Source of the DNA: VRUE01 sp963704505
GTDB taxonomy: Bacteria > Actinomycetota > Thermoleophilia > Solirubrobacterales > 70-9
DNA: 64,000 nucleotides
Assembly (NCBI GenBank): GCA_963704505.1
Contig: OY969912.1
Span: 1,674,001 to 1,738,000, forward strand
Direction of reading: 5' to 3'
Of the stretch, positions 1 through 8,465 are shown piece after piece. The notes below the pieces were generated by a model that had not been told where the DNA came from, did not search any database, and worked only from the letters and a program-made list of their open reading frames with translations. Each line of letters opens with the position of its first letter. The first letter of the stretch is position 1. The position numbers and the translations under genes are program-made.

Positions 1-29
1 CGAGGGATGATCGAACGGTCTGTGCGAGA

Positions 30-170
30 GGGGAGTCGGTGCCCCTCCGCGGGAATTGACGCACCTCGCTTCGCTCGGAGCGAACTTGGAGCGCGGCCTG
101 CGGCCGCGCAATCTTCAGACTGCATGTCGCGCGCTTCGCGCACATTCCCGCCTCGGGGCACCGACTCCCC
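30..170. repeat. Multi-hairpin structural element, copy A
   Basis: A 16-bp perfect outer stem (30-45 with 155-170) encloses a second stem in which GCGGGAAT near 48-55 can pair with ATTCCCGC near 143-151. Inside lie smaller hairpins with CTTCG-type or GCCTGCGGC-type loops. The same plan is present in copy B in inverted orientation with different stem bases. No coding signal is convincing here. It could be a structured RNA, a REP-like palindromic repeat or a cruciform-forming recombination site; the sequence alone does not decide. Confidence 0.6.
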
Positions 171-275
171 GCCCCTCAGTTCGCTCAGGACCCCGCCGCG
201 CTTCGAGCGACAGCAGCGATCTCGAGCAGCTGCCCGATACCCGTCAGCGCCGCCGTCTTGCCGAGCCGCTTCGGC

Positions 276-425
276 ACGTGGGGTCCGGTTGTCCGAGGCG
301 GGAATGTGGCCGAAGGCCGCGAAATGCAATCTGTCTCTTGCGAGCCGTAGGCGCGCTGCAACATTTGGAGCCGCGCCCATAGGGCGCGCGACTCAATTCC
401 CGCGGAGGGTGACCGGACCCCACGT
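276..425. repeat. Multi-hairpin structural element, copy B (inverted to A)
   Basis: A 14-bp perfect outer stem (276-289 with 412-425) has a base composition unlike that of copy A, so paired positions differ but pairing is kept. Read on the minus strand, the interior repeats the landmarks of copy A: CTCCGCGGGAATTGA near one end, a central motif around ATTGCAT, and CACATTCCCGCCTC near the other. It ends about 30 bases before the first gene, so it may also act on that gene's 5' region. Confidence 0.6.
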
Positions 426-454
426 ACGGATGCCGTCCGCGTCGAGTGGGTCGC

Positions 455-1552
455 ATGCCTGACGAACTGGTCACCCTGGCGACGCAACTGGTCGGCTATG
501 ACACCTCCGAGCCCGATGCCGTGCTCGAGGCTGCCGGGTTCGTCACCGGCTGGCTCGAGGCGCGGGGGATCGAGGCGTCACACGAAGAGGTTCGGGGGCT
601 GCCGGTCACCAAGGCCGAAGTCGGCCCGGCGGACGCGCCGACCGTCGTCCTGCACGGCCACCTCGACGTGGTTCCCGGCCGCCCCGGTCAGTTCGACCCC
701 AAGGTCGAGGGCGACCGGCTCTACGGCCGCGGAACCTACGACATGAAGGGTGCGCTGGCGGCGATGCTCGTCGTCACCGCGGCGATGCGGGACCAGGACG
801 AGCTGCGGGTGCGGCTCGGGATCGTCGGCGACGAGGAGTCCGAGGAGGAGGGGGACCGGGGCAGCGATCACCTTGTCGACAGCGGCTTCGTCGGCGACTT
901 CGCGATCACCGGCGAGCCGACCGACCTGCAGATCGGGGTCGAGGCAAAGGGGGTGCTCGCGCTGCGGATCGAGGTCACCGGCGTTGCCGCCCATGGCGCC
1001 ACTCCTTGGCTGGGCGACAACGCGGTGCTCAAGGCCCACGATGTTTTCCGCAGTATCGAGTCGCTACCGTTTGCCAGGCAGAGCTCGGAGCTGTTCGACC
1101 GCCCCTCGATCAACCTCGGCCGGATCGTCGGCGGCGACGCGCTCAACAAGGTGCCCGATCGCTGTGCAATCGACGTGGACATTCGCTATCTCCCCGAACA
1201 GGACCCCGAGACCGTGCTCGAACAAGTGCGGACGATCGGCGCGGACATTTCGGTCGAGCCGCTGCTCAGCCGACCGCCGGCGGTCGTCGACAGGAGCTCG
1301 CCCTTCGTCCGGGCGCTGCGCGACGCCGCCGCCGAGCACTACGAGGGCGAGCCGATGAGCGTCGGGCGCGATGGTGCCTCCGACGCCGTGTCGTTCCTCC
1401 GGGTCGGCGTCCCGGCGGTCGAGTTCGGTCCGATCGGCGCCGGCCATCACGGCCCCCAGGAGTGGGTCTCGATCTCCTCGCTGAACTCCTACAGACAGGC
1501 ACTGGACACGTTCCTGCGCTCCCTGCCCCAACGCCTGCGCTCCGATGGTTGA
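455..1552 (+). CDS. M20 family metallopeptidase (ArgE/DapE-like)
   Basis: This 365-residue zinc-dependent amidohydrolase is of the acetylornithine deacetylase/succinyl-diaminopimelate desuccinylase type, removing acyl groups or cleaving small peptides in the cytoplasm. Metal-site landmarks are HLD near residues 69-71, YDMKG near 95-99 and the acidic GDEESEE run near 125-131. AAHGATPW near 176-183 belongs to the dimerisation lid domain. The ATG at 455 is preferred; a GTG at 446 in frame would add three residues. The exact substrate cannot be told from sequence. It overlaps the next gene by 8 bases, so the two are probably co-transcribed. Confidence 0.85.
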   Translation: MPDELVTLATQLVGYDTSEPDAVLEAAGFVTGWLEARGIEASHEEVRGLPVTKAEVGPADAPTVVLHGHLDVVPGRPGQFDPKVEGDRLYGRGTYDMKGALAAMLVVTAAMRDQDELRVRLGIVGDEESEEEGDRGSDHLVDSGFVGDFAITGEPTDLQIGVEAKGVLALRIEVTGVAAHGATPWLGDNAVLKAHDVFRSIESLPFARQSSELFDRPSINLGRIVGGDALNKVPDRCAIDVDIRYLPEQDPETVLEQVRTIGADISVEPLLSRPPAVVDRSSPFVRALRDAAAEHYEGEPMSVGRDGASDAVSFLRVGVPAVEFGPIGAGHHGPQEWVSISSLNSYRQALDTFLRSLPQRLRSDG

Positions 1553-3149
1553 GCCGGTCTTCAAGAAGCCGCCCCCCGAGGGCGATCACGAGCCGCCGCC
1601 CAAGCGCAAGCGCTTCTGGCTGAAATTCACGCTCGGCGCCCTGGTCATCATCATCGTCTCGGCCGCGGCGACCTCGAGCAGCATCCTGCTCTACATCGAC
1701 AGCATCGCCAAGGCGCTCTCGCACAACGACCGCCTCAAGAACAGAGTCGAGGGCTTCCTCTCGAAGACCGAAGGCGGCGAACCGGAGAACATCCTGATCC
1801 TCGGCTCCGACAAACGGGCCAGCCTGCCCGGCGACCCGGGCCGCTCCGACACCACGATGCTGCTGCGACTCGACCCGGACCGCAACGCGATCGCGTTGAT
1901 GTCCATACCCCGCGACCTCAAGGTCGAAATCCCCGGAGTGGGGACCGACAAGTTCAACGCCGCCTACACCTACGGCGGCCCGAAGCTGACCCTGCGTGTG
2001 GTGAAGGAACTGACCGGGCTGCCGATCAACCACGTCGTCAACGTCGACTTCCTCGGCTTCGTCCGGGCGGTCGACGCGATCGACTGCGTGTACGTCGACG
2101 TCGACCGGCGCTACTTCCACAGCAACGCCGAATCGAGCGAAGAATATGCCGAAATCAACGTCGAGCCCGGCTATCAGCTGCTCTGCGGCAAAAAAGCCCT
2201 GCAGTACGTGCGCTACCGGCACACGGACACCGACCTCGTGCGCGCGGCCCGTCAGCAGGAGTTCATCAGCGATGCCCGCCAGAGGGTCCCGATCGACGAC
2301 CTCGTCCTCGGCCGCAACGAACTGATCGACATCTTCACCGAGTACACGACCTCGGACATCAGCGACAAGGAAACGATGCTCGACGTCCTCAAACTCTTCA
2401 TCTCCGCCCGCGGGGCGGCGATCAAAGAGGTGCACTTCCCGGCGACCCTGGGGCCGAGCTACGTCTACGCGACGCCACAGGCGATCGAAGGCGCCGTCGA
2501 AAAATTCCTCGGGATCGAAGCCAGCGCCGGCCCACGCGGGGAACTCGAAGGCGAGAAGAAGCCCAACAAGAAGAAGGGCAAGAAAAAGAAGAAGAAGCAC
2601 AAGTTCAAGGCCAAGGCGCCTGCCGACGATGGCCTGACTCCCGCCCGCGAAGCCGGCGAACTCGAGGCGAAGGCCGTCGCTCGCAAGGTTTCCGGCGGCT
2701 TCCCCGTTTTTTACCCGACCCGGCTTCCGCCCGGTGCCGCCTATGTCGAAAGCAACCCATACCTACATGTCCAGGATCCGCGCGTGTACCACTTCAGGGA
2801 CACCGATGGAACCCGGCATCCCGCCTACCGGATGGTCCTGACCTTGGAGCTCTCCGACGGCACTCATTACTTCGGCGTGCAGGGAATCCAGGGTTGGTCC
2901 GATCCACCGATCCTCGACAACCCGACCGAAACGATCGAAGAGAACGGTCGGGAATACGAAGTCTTCGTCGACGGCGACCGGGTGAAGCTGATCGCCTGGC
3001 ATCGGGGCGAAAGCACCTACTGGATCTCGAACGACCTGCTCAACTCGCTGGACAACTCGGAAATGCTCGGCATGGCTCGCTCGGCGAGCGTCCTCATCCC
3101 CAACCGCAAGCCGCGCAAAAACAAGGCGAAGCCGGCCAGTGAACCCTGA
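1545..3149 (+). CDS. LytR-CpsA-Psr (LCP) family cell-wall glycopolymer ligase
   Basis: LCP proteins move lipid-linked glycopolymers onto peptidoglycan outside the membrane. A proline/lysine-rich cytoplasmic start is followed by one membrane segment at about residues 25-50. The LCP catalytic domain follows at about 75-240, with ENILILGSDKR, GRSDTTMLLRLDP, SIPRDLKVEIPG and a late RYRHTDTDLVRAARQQ block carrying the conserved acidic and arginine residues. A lysine-only linker near 338-355 separates it from a C-terminal domain of about 150 residues that I do not recognise. The gene starts 8 bases inside the peptidase gene and ends inside the sugar dehydrogenase gene, so a surface-polysaccharide operon is likely. 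Confidence 0.88.
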   Translation: MVEPVFKKPPPEGDHEPPPKRKRFWLKFTLGALVIIIVSAAATSSSILLYIDSIAKALSHNDRLKNRVEGFLSKTEGGEPENILILGSDKRASLPGDPGRSDTTMLLRLDPDRNAIALMSIPRDLKVEIPGVGTDKFNAAYTYGGPKLTLRVVKELTGLPINHVVNVDFLGFVRAVDAIDCVYVDVDRRYFHSNAESSEEYAEINVEPGYQLLCGKKALQYVRYRHTDTDLVRAARQQEFISDARQRVPIDDLVLGRNELIDIFTEYTTSDISDKETMLDVLKLFISARGAAIKEVHFPATLGPSYVYATPQAIEGAVEKFLGIEASAGPRGELEGEKKPNKKKGKKKKKKHKFKAKAPADDGLTPAREAGELEAKAVARKVSGGFPVFYPTRLPPGAAYVESNPYLHVQDPRVYHFRDTDGTRHPAYRMVLTLELSDGTHYFGVQGIQGWSDPPILDNPTETIEENGREYEVFVDGDRVKLIAWHRGESTYWISNDLLNSLDNSEMLGMARSASVLIPNRKPRKNKAKPASEP

Positions 3150-4458
3150 CGGTGACAAGCAGCCCGTAGGGGTGATCGGGGTCGGCTGGGTCGGCCTGGT
3201 CACGGCAGCCTGCTTCGCCGAGCTCGGTCACCGGGTCGTCGCCCGCGACATCGTCGCGGAGAAGGTCGAGGCACTCTCCAGGGGTGAGGTCACGATCCAC
3301 GAGCCAGGCCTCGCCGACCTGCTCGCCCGCAACAAGGAGCGACTCACCTTCACGACCGCCATGGATGAGGTCCTGGACGCGGCGCAGCTGCTCTTCGTCT
3401 GTGTCGACACCCCGCCGACCAGCTCCGGCGATGCCGACCTCTCGCGGGTGCAGGCGGTCGTCCGCGAGCTGCGCGCCGACGGCGACCACGTCTTGGTGAT
3501 GAAGAGCACGGTCCCGGCCGGGACCGGTGCCGCGATCAAGCGCGACCTGACCGGCGCCGCCTATGTCTCCTGCCCCGAGTTCCTCAAGGAGGGCTCGGCG
3601 GTCGAGGACTTTCTCCACCCCGACCGCGTGGTGGTCGGCGCCGACGCCGCCGAGGCCGAGGCCGGCCTCCGGGTCGCGGCCCTCTACGAGCCGCTCGGAG
3701 CCGAGATCGTCAACACGGACGTCGCCAGCGCCGAGATGATCAAGCTCGCCTCCAACGCCTTCCTGGCGACCAAGATCTCCTTCGTCAACGAGATCGCCAA
3801 CGTCTGCGAGGAGGTCGGCGCCGACGTCACCGAGGTCGCCCGCGGGATGGGCCTCGACACGCGTATCGGCTCCGCCTTCCTGCGCCCCGGCATCGGCTAC
3901 GGCGGCAGCTGCTTCCCCAAGGACGTCAGCGCCCTGAAGATGCTCGCCGGCAACACGGGGTACCACTTCCAGCTCCTCAACGCGGTGATCGAGGTCAACG
4001 AGCTGCAGAAGCGCCGCGTCGTCGGCAAGCTCCAGCGGCACCTCGGATCCCTGCTCGGAAAGCGCATCGCGCTCCTCGGTCTGGCCTTCAAGCCCGACAC
4101 CGACGACATGCGGGAGGCCTCCAGCATCGTCCTTTCCGCGAGGCTTCAGGGGGAGGGCGCCGAGGTCGTCGCCTTCGACCCGGTCGCCGGCGACCGGGCG
4201 GCCGATCTTCTCCCGGGCGTCGAGATCGCCGGCTCGGCGCTGGATGCCCTCGACGGGGCCGATGCAGTCGTTCTGGTCACCGAGTGGCGCGAGTTCGCCG
4301 AGCTCGACTGGACGGCCGCCGCCGAGCGGATGGCCCGGCCACTGGTTGTCGACGGGCGCAACTTCCTCGACCCCGAGGTCGTGCGCGCCGCCGGTCTCGC
4401 CTACGAGGGCATCGGCCGTGCCCCCGATGCCGCCCTGATCCCGACTACCGCCGACTGA
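3139..4458 (+). CDS. UDP-glucose/GDP-mannose dehydrogenase family protein
   Basis: A 439-residue NAD-dependent sugar-nucleotide dehydrogenase, probably making UDP-glucuronate from UDP-glucose by two successive oxidations. The N-terminal Rossmann motif is GVGWVGLVTAACFAELGH. The catalytic cysteine lies in GIGYGGSCFPKD near residue 260, and the C-terminal UDP-binding domain includes GLAFKPDTDDMREA. It starts with GTG and overlaps the LCP gene by 11 bases. UDP-glucose is the most common substrate of the family, but GDP-mannose or an N-acetyl sugar cannot be excluded; a mannose-type nucleotidyltransferase follows. Confidence 0.88.
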   Translation: MNPDGDKQPVGVIGVGWVGLVTAACFAELGHRVVARDIVAEKVEALSRGEVTIHEPGLADLLARNKERLTFTTAMDEVLDAAQLLFVCVDTPPTSSGDADLSRVQAVVRELRADGDHVLVMKSTVPAGTGAAIKRDLTGAAYVSCPEFLKEGSAVEDFLHPDRVVVGADAAEAEAGLRVAALYEPLGAEIVNTDVASAEMIKLASNAFLATKISFVNEIANVCEEVGADVTEVARGMGLDTRIGSAFLRPGIGYGGSCFPKDVSALKMLAGNTGYHFQLLNAVIEVNELQKRRVVGKLQRHLGSLLGKRIALLGLAFKPDTDDMREASSIVLSARLQGEGAEVVAFDPVAGDRAADLLPGVEIAGSALDALDGADAVVLVTEWREFAELDWTAAAERMARPLVVDGRNFLDPEVVRAAGLAYEGIGRAPDAALIPTTAD

Positions 4459-4462
4459 GCCA

Positions 4463-5443
4463 ATGCAAGCGATCGTCCTGGTCGGCGGCGAAGGCACCCG
4501 GCTACGTCCATTGACCGAGTCGGTGCCGAAGCCCGCGCTGACGCTGGTCGACCGGCCCTTCCTCGCCTACATGGTCGAGTGGCTGGCTGCGCATGGGGTC
4601 GACGAGGTGGTGCTCGCCTGCGGCTTCCTGCCCGATGTCCTGCGTGAGGCGCTGGGCGACGGTGAGCGCAGCGGCGCGAAAATCCGCTACGTCGCCGAGC
4701 CCGAGCCGCTCGGAACCGCCGGGGCGATCCGCTTCGCCGCCGACGAGCTCGGCGCCGACCTCGACCAGCGCTTTCTCGCCCTCAACGGTGACGTCCTCAC
4801 CGACCTCGACCTGACCGCCCTGCAACGAGCTCACGACGAGCGCGGGGCGTCGGCGACAATCGCCCTCCACCCGGTCCCCGACGCGGCCGCCTACGGCCTC
4901 GTCCACAGCGGCGAGGGCGGCGAGGTCAGCGCCTTTCTCGAGAAGACGGGGGAGAGGGCGCCGGGTGAGGTGAACGCGGGCATGTACGTGCTCGAGCGCG
5001 AGGTGCTGGACCTGATCCCGTCCGGCGAGAACGTCTCGATCGAGCGCGACGTCTTCCCGCAGTTGGTCGGTGCCGGCCTCCACGGGCTCGCGCTGCACGG
5101 CTACTGGATGGACATCGGGACCCCCGAGCGCTACCTGCAGGCGAGCTGGGACATCCTCGACGGCGCTGTCGACACGCGTGTCGTGCCGAGCGGCCCCGGC
5201 CGCCTGGTCGACCCCGGCGCCGAGTTGGGTGAGGGGGTGGAGCTCGGCCCCCACGCCGTTGTCGGGCCAGGATGCCGGGTCGGCGCCGGCGCCCGCGTCC
5301 GCGATTCCGTGCTCCTGGAAGGCTGCGTCGTCGGCGATGGCGCCGAGGTCGTCGACTCGATCCTCGCCCCCGGCGCCGAGGTCGCCGGCGGGGCGGTCCT
5401 CGACGGTGTCGTCATCGGCACGGATGAGAAGGTGGCGGCCTGA
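4463..5443 (+). CDS. Sugar-1-phosphate nucleotidyltransferase (ManC/GlmU-like)
   Basis: A 326-residue enzyme joining a sugar 1-phosphate to a nucleoside triphosphate. The N-terminal signature VGGEGTRLRPLTESVPKPAL is the nucleotide-binding loop with the catalytic lysine. LNGDVLTDLDL carries the metal-binding aspartate, and the C-terminal third has left-handed beta-helix repeats (VDPGAELGEGVELGPHAVVG and following). Most similar in style to mannose-1-phosphate guanylyltransferases of actinobacteria. Four bases separate it from the dehydrogenase gene, and its stop overlaps the next start by one base. A second paralogue lies at 7398-8408. Confidence 0.85.
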   Translation: MQAIVLVGGEGTRLRPLTESVPKPALTLVDRPFLAYMVEWLAAHGVDEVVLACGFLPDVLREALGDGERSGAKIRYVAEPEPLGTAGAIRFAADELGADLDQRFLALNGDVLTDLDLTALQRAHDERGASATIALHPVPDAAAYGLVHSGEGGEVSAFLEKTGERAPGEVNAGMYVLEREVLDLIPSGENVSIERDVFPQLVGAGLHGLALHGYWMDIGTPERYLQASWDILDGAVDTRVVPSGPGRLVDPGAELGEGVELGPHAVVGPGCRVGAGARVRDSVLLEGCVVGDGAEVVDSILAPGAEVAGGAVLDGVVIGTDEKVAA

Positions 5444-6423
5444 TGCTCGACGAGATCCTCGCCATGCCGGACCACCTCGGCGACGCCCTCTGGCGCGTCG
5501 ATTCGGCCCGTCTTCAGGCCTCGGAGTCGGCGGGCCTGCTCGTCTGCGGGATGGGCGGCTCGGCGATCGGCGGCGACCTTGCCGCGGCGGCCCTCGCGGA
5601 CCGGCTGCGCGCGCCGATGCTCACCGTCCGCGGTTACGAGATCCCGCCCTGGGTCGGGCCCGAGTGGACCGTGCTCTGCTCCAGCTACTCAGGCAACACC
5701 GAGGAGACCCTCTCCTGCTTCGAGGCCGCAACTGCGGCCGGCGCACGCCGCTTCGTGGTCAGCACCGGCGGCGAGCTCGTCGATCGAGCCCGCGCCGAGG
5801 GTGTGCCCGTAGTCGGCCTGCCGGGGATCCTGCAGCCGCGTGCCGCGGTCGCCTACATGTTCGCCAGCGCGGCGGAGATCGCCGGTTTCGCCGGCATCGC
5901 GGCCTCGCCAAGGGCCGAGCTGGAGGCCGCCGCCGCGTTCCTCGCCGATGTCTCCGGTGACCTGCGCAAGCGGGCCTCCGAGGTCGCCGGCGCGCTGGCG
6001 GGAACGATCCCGGTCGTCTGTGGCGCCGGGCTGACTGCCCCGGTCGCCCGCCGCTGGAAGACGCAGATCAACGAGAACGCCAAGCTCCAGTCCTTCTTCA
6101 GCGAGCTGCCCGAGGCAGATCACAACGAGATCTGCGGCTGGGCCGAGATCCCCGAGGGAGCCCGGCTCTCGGTGGCGATGCTCGAGGACTCCGGTCAGGG
6201 AGACCGCGTCCGCCGGCGTTTCGAGCTGACCTCGGCGGCGATCGCCGCCGGCGGCAGCGAGGTCGTGACGATCGAGACCGAAGGGACGTCCCGTTCGGAG
6301 CGCCTGCTCAGCGCGGTGATGCTCGGGGACCTGGTCTCGGTCGAGCTTGCCGCCGCAGGCGGGGTGGACCCCGAGCCGGTCGCGGCGATCGAGACGCTCA
6401 AGGAGTCGCTGGGCCGCCCCTGA
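5443..6423 (+). CDS. Bifunctional phosphoglucose/phosphomannose isomerase
   Basis: A SIS-domain isomerase of 326 residues that interconverts fructose 6-phosphate with glucose or mannose 6-phosphate, feeding the nucleotidyltransferases around it. The first SIS domain has GLLVCGMGGSAIGGDL and SSYSGNTEETL. The C-terminal ELPEADHNEICGW segment holds the glutamate and histidine typical of this archaeal/actinobacterial PGI-PMI family. TGATG links it to the upstream gene. Its 3' end overlaps the convergent PAP2 gene by 26 bases. Confidence 0.88.
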   Translation: MLDEILAMPDHLGDALWRVDSARLQASESAGLLVCGMGGSAIGGDLAAAALADRLRAPMLTVRGYEIPPWVGPEWTVLCSSYSGNTEETLSCFEAATAAGARRFVVSTGGELVDRARAEGVPVVGLPGILQPRAAVAYMFASAAEIAGFAGIAASPRAELEAAAAFLADVSGDLRKRASEVAGALAGTIPVVCGAGLTAPVARRWKTQINENAKLQSFFSELPEADHNEICGWAEIPEGARLSVAMLEDSGQGDRVRRRFELTSAAIAAGGSEVVTIETEGTSRSERLLSAVMLGDLVSVELAAAGGVDPEPVAAIETLKESLGRP

Positions 6424-7354
6424 GCGCGCGCCGGCGTTCCCACAAGTTCCAGCCGGCGATCACGACCGCTGCGTAGATCCAGCCGAGCAGTACGTCGAAG
6501 AAGTAGTGCTCGCCGGTCGCCATCAGGGTCAGCCCCATCGCCAGCGGGTAGAGCGCCAGCAGCGGCCGCAGGGCCGGCCGCACCCGCGGCCAGAGGAAGA
6601 TCGCGACCAGGGCGCAGAAGGCGGAGTGCAGCGATGGCACCGCGGCGACCAGGTTGACCGTCTCCTGCCCGTGTGAGAAGAGGGCGGCGGTGCCGACGTC
6701 GAGCACTTCCCAGCCCTTCGAGGTCGTCCGATGGACGCCGCTCAGAAGCCCCTGTTCGCCGGCCATCCAGGGCGGGACGGCGGGAAAGGCGACATAGGTG
6801 GCGAGACCGGCCAGGGCGAGCGTCACCAACCGTTTGGCGAACCGCTTGAAGGCCGGGCGGTCGCGCGCCCAGAGCACCCCGGCGGTCGCGAACGGGACGA
6901 TGAAGTACGAGGTGTAGATCAACGTGAAGGCGACGTCGTACCAGTGCACGACCCCCGGGTCGTAGAGCCGCGCCTGCAGCCATTCGGTCGGCGTCTCGCC
7001 GAAGAAGACGAATTTGTCGAAATCGATCATCGGGTGCGCGTGCGCGCCGATCCCGAACGAGTCGGCGGCGCCGCGGGTGAAGTCGTACGCGGCGAGGACG
7101 AGCAGGATCGGGAGCCAGTCGACGACCAGCTCGACGATCTCCCTCGGAGGCCTGCCGATCGAGGCGCAGACCAGGGCCCCACAGGTCCAGGCGATCACCA
7201 GTTCACGCTGGACGGGGACCCCGTAGGCGGCCGTGTAAAGGCCGAGCGCTATCGCGTAGAGAACGAACGCGCAGCGGCGGACCGCCACCCAATGCGGAAA
7301 GCCAAGCTGCGGAGTCTGCTCTGCCCGCAGCTCCGCGAATTCAGCGGTGCTCAT
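6398..7354 (-). CDS. PAP2-superfamily membrane protein (inositol-phosphotransferase-like)
   Basis: A 318-residue polytopic membrane protein with about six hydrophobic segments. The PAP2 active-site pattern is near the C-terminus: AVPSLHSAFC, with the first histidine, then GEHYFFDVLLGW, with the second histidine and the aspartate. Such enzymes hydrolyse or transfer lipid phosphate groups; the layout resembles the AUR1/inositolphosphotransferase subgroup. It runs against the sugar operon and diverges from the next nucleotidyltransferase with a 43-base gap. The lipid substrate is unknown. Confidence 0.75.
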   Translation of the reverse strand: MSTAEFAELRAEQTPQLGFPHWVAVRRCAFVLYAIALGLYTAAYGVPVQRELVIAWTCGALVCASIGRPPREIVELVVDWLPILLVLAAYDFTRGAADSFGIGAHAHPMIDFDKFVFFGETPTEWLQARLYDPGVVHWYDVAFTLIYTSYFIVPFATAGVLWARDRPAFKRFAKRLVTLALAGLATYVAFPAVPPWMAGEQGLLSGVHRTTSKGWEVLDVGTAALFSHGQETVNLVAAVPSLHSAFCALVAIFLWPRVRPALRPLLALYPLAMGLTLMATGEHYFFDVLLGWIYAAVVIAGWNLWERRRALRGGPATP

Positions 7355-7384
7355 GCCTCATGCCCCTCTCGTCGGCCTCCACCG

Positions 7385-7390
7385 TATCCT
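7385..7390 (+). promoter_or_regulatory. -10 box TATCCT of the second nucleotidyltransferase
   Basis: The last T lies 8 bases before the ATG at 7398, so transcription should start at or next to the A of the start codon (leaderless). This decides against the longer in-frame start at 7347. Confidence 0.6.
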
Positions 7391-7397
7391 CTGGCCG

Positions 7398-8408
7398 ATG
7401 CGCGCGATGGTCTTGGCGGCGGGGCTCGGCACTCGGCTGCGCCCGATCACATACGGAAAGCCGAAGCCGATGGTGCCGGTCCTGAACCGGCCGGTCATGG
7501 AGCACATCGCGCGCCTGCTCTCGGCGCACGGCTTCGAGCAGACGATCGCCAACCTGAACTGGTTCCCGGAGACGATCGAAGGCCACTTCGGCGACGGCTC
7601 CTCGGTCGGCCTCGAGCTGACCTACAGCCGCGAGGAGAAGCTGCTCGGCACCGCCGGCGGGGTCCGCAACGCCGCCGGCTTCCTCGGCGACTCCTTCCTG
7701 GTGATCTCCGGCGACGCGCTCACCGACATCGACCTTGCCTCGATGAGGGACTTCCACGAGTCCCACGACGGGATCGCGACTCTCGCCACCAAGCGGGTCG
7801 CCGACACCAGCGAGTTCGGTGTCGTGATCACCGGCGACGACGGGCGCATTCAGGGCTTCCAGGAGAAGCCGGAGACGAGCGAAGCGCTCTCCGACCTGGC
7901 CAATTGCGGCATCTACATGTTCCGCTCCGAGATCTTCGACTTCTTCCCGGCGCCGGGGGCGAGCAAAGCCGCCGGCCCCGACGACCCGGCGGGCTTCACC
8001 GACTGGGCGATGGACGTCTTTCCCGCGCTCCTCGAGGGCGATGTCCCCTTCTACTCGCACGAGGCGAACGGCTACTGGAACGACATCGGCAACCTGACCG
8101 AGCTGACCCAGGGCAACTTCGACGCGCTCACCGGGGCGGTCGAGATCGATCCCGGCGCTCCGCGGGTGGCGGACGGCGTGCACTCTGCGAGCCCGCTGGA
8201 CGGGGTCGAGATCGAGGGCCCGGCTCTGGTCGGTGCCGACGTCGAGATCGGCGCCGGCGTGAAGCTGCAGGGCCCGGTGATCGTCGGCGACGGCTCGACG
8301 ATCGGCGACAACGCCCTGCTCCGCGAAGCGCTTCTCCTCGAAGGCGCCGTCGTCCCGGCCACCTCGATGCAGATCGGCGGCATCGCGGGGCACGTGGCCA
8401 AGGGCTGA
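7398..8408 (+). CDS. Second sugar-phosphate nucleotidyltransferase (mannose-1-P guanylyltransferase-like)
   Basis: A 336-residue paralogue of the protein at 4463-5443. It has VLAAGLGTRLRPITYGKPKP at the N-terminus, the GDALTDIDL metal site near residue 110, NCGIYMFRSEIF, a NGYWNDIGN sugar-binding segment, and hexapeptide beta-helix repeats after residue 260. Two such enzymes in one locus suggest two activated sugars (for example GDP-mannose plus dTDP- or UDP-sugar). The ATG is fixed by a -10 box that leaves no room for a leader. Confidence 0.85.
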   Translation: MRAMVLAAGLGTRLRPITYGKPKPMVPVLNRPVMEHIARLLSAHGFEQTIANLNWFPETIEGHFGDGSSVGLELTYSREEKLLGTAGGVRNAAGFLGDSFLVISGDALTDIDLASMRDFHESHDGIATLATKRVADTSEFGVVITGDDGRIQGFQEKPETSEALSDLANCGIYMFRSEIFDFFPAPGASKAAGPDDPAGFTDWAMDVFPALLEGDVPFYSHEANGYWNDIGNLTELTQGNFDALTGAVEIDPGAPRVADGVHSASPLDGVEIEGPALVGADVEIGAGVKLQGPVIVGDGSTIGDNALLREALLLEGAVVPATSMQIGGIAGHVAKG

Positions 8409-8465
8409 CGCTTTCCTGACGAACGGCGCGAGGCAGGCATCGCCCGGTAAGAGAGGTTGGAGTCG

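Noticed and set aside
7..487. Short overlapping ORFs in the first 450 bases
   Set aside because: They follow the inverted structural elements on both strands, are Arg/Ser/Pro-rich and lack start signals; the DNA is better explained as structured repeat.
1266..2600. 444-residue minus-strand ORF opposite the LCP gene
   Set aside because: No motif; the plus-strand LCP protein is well supported.
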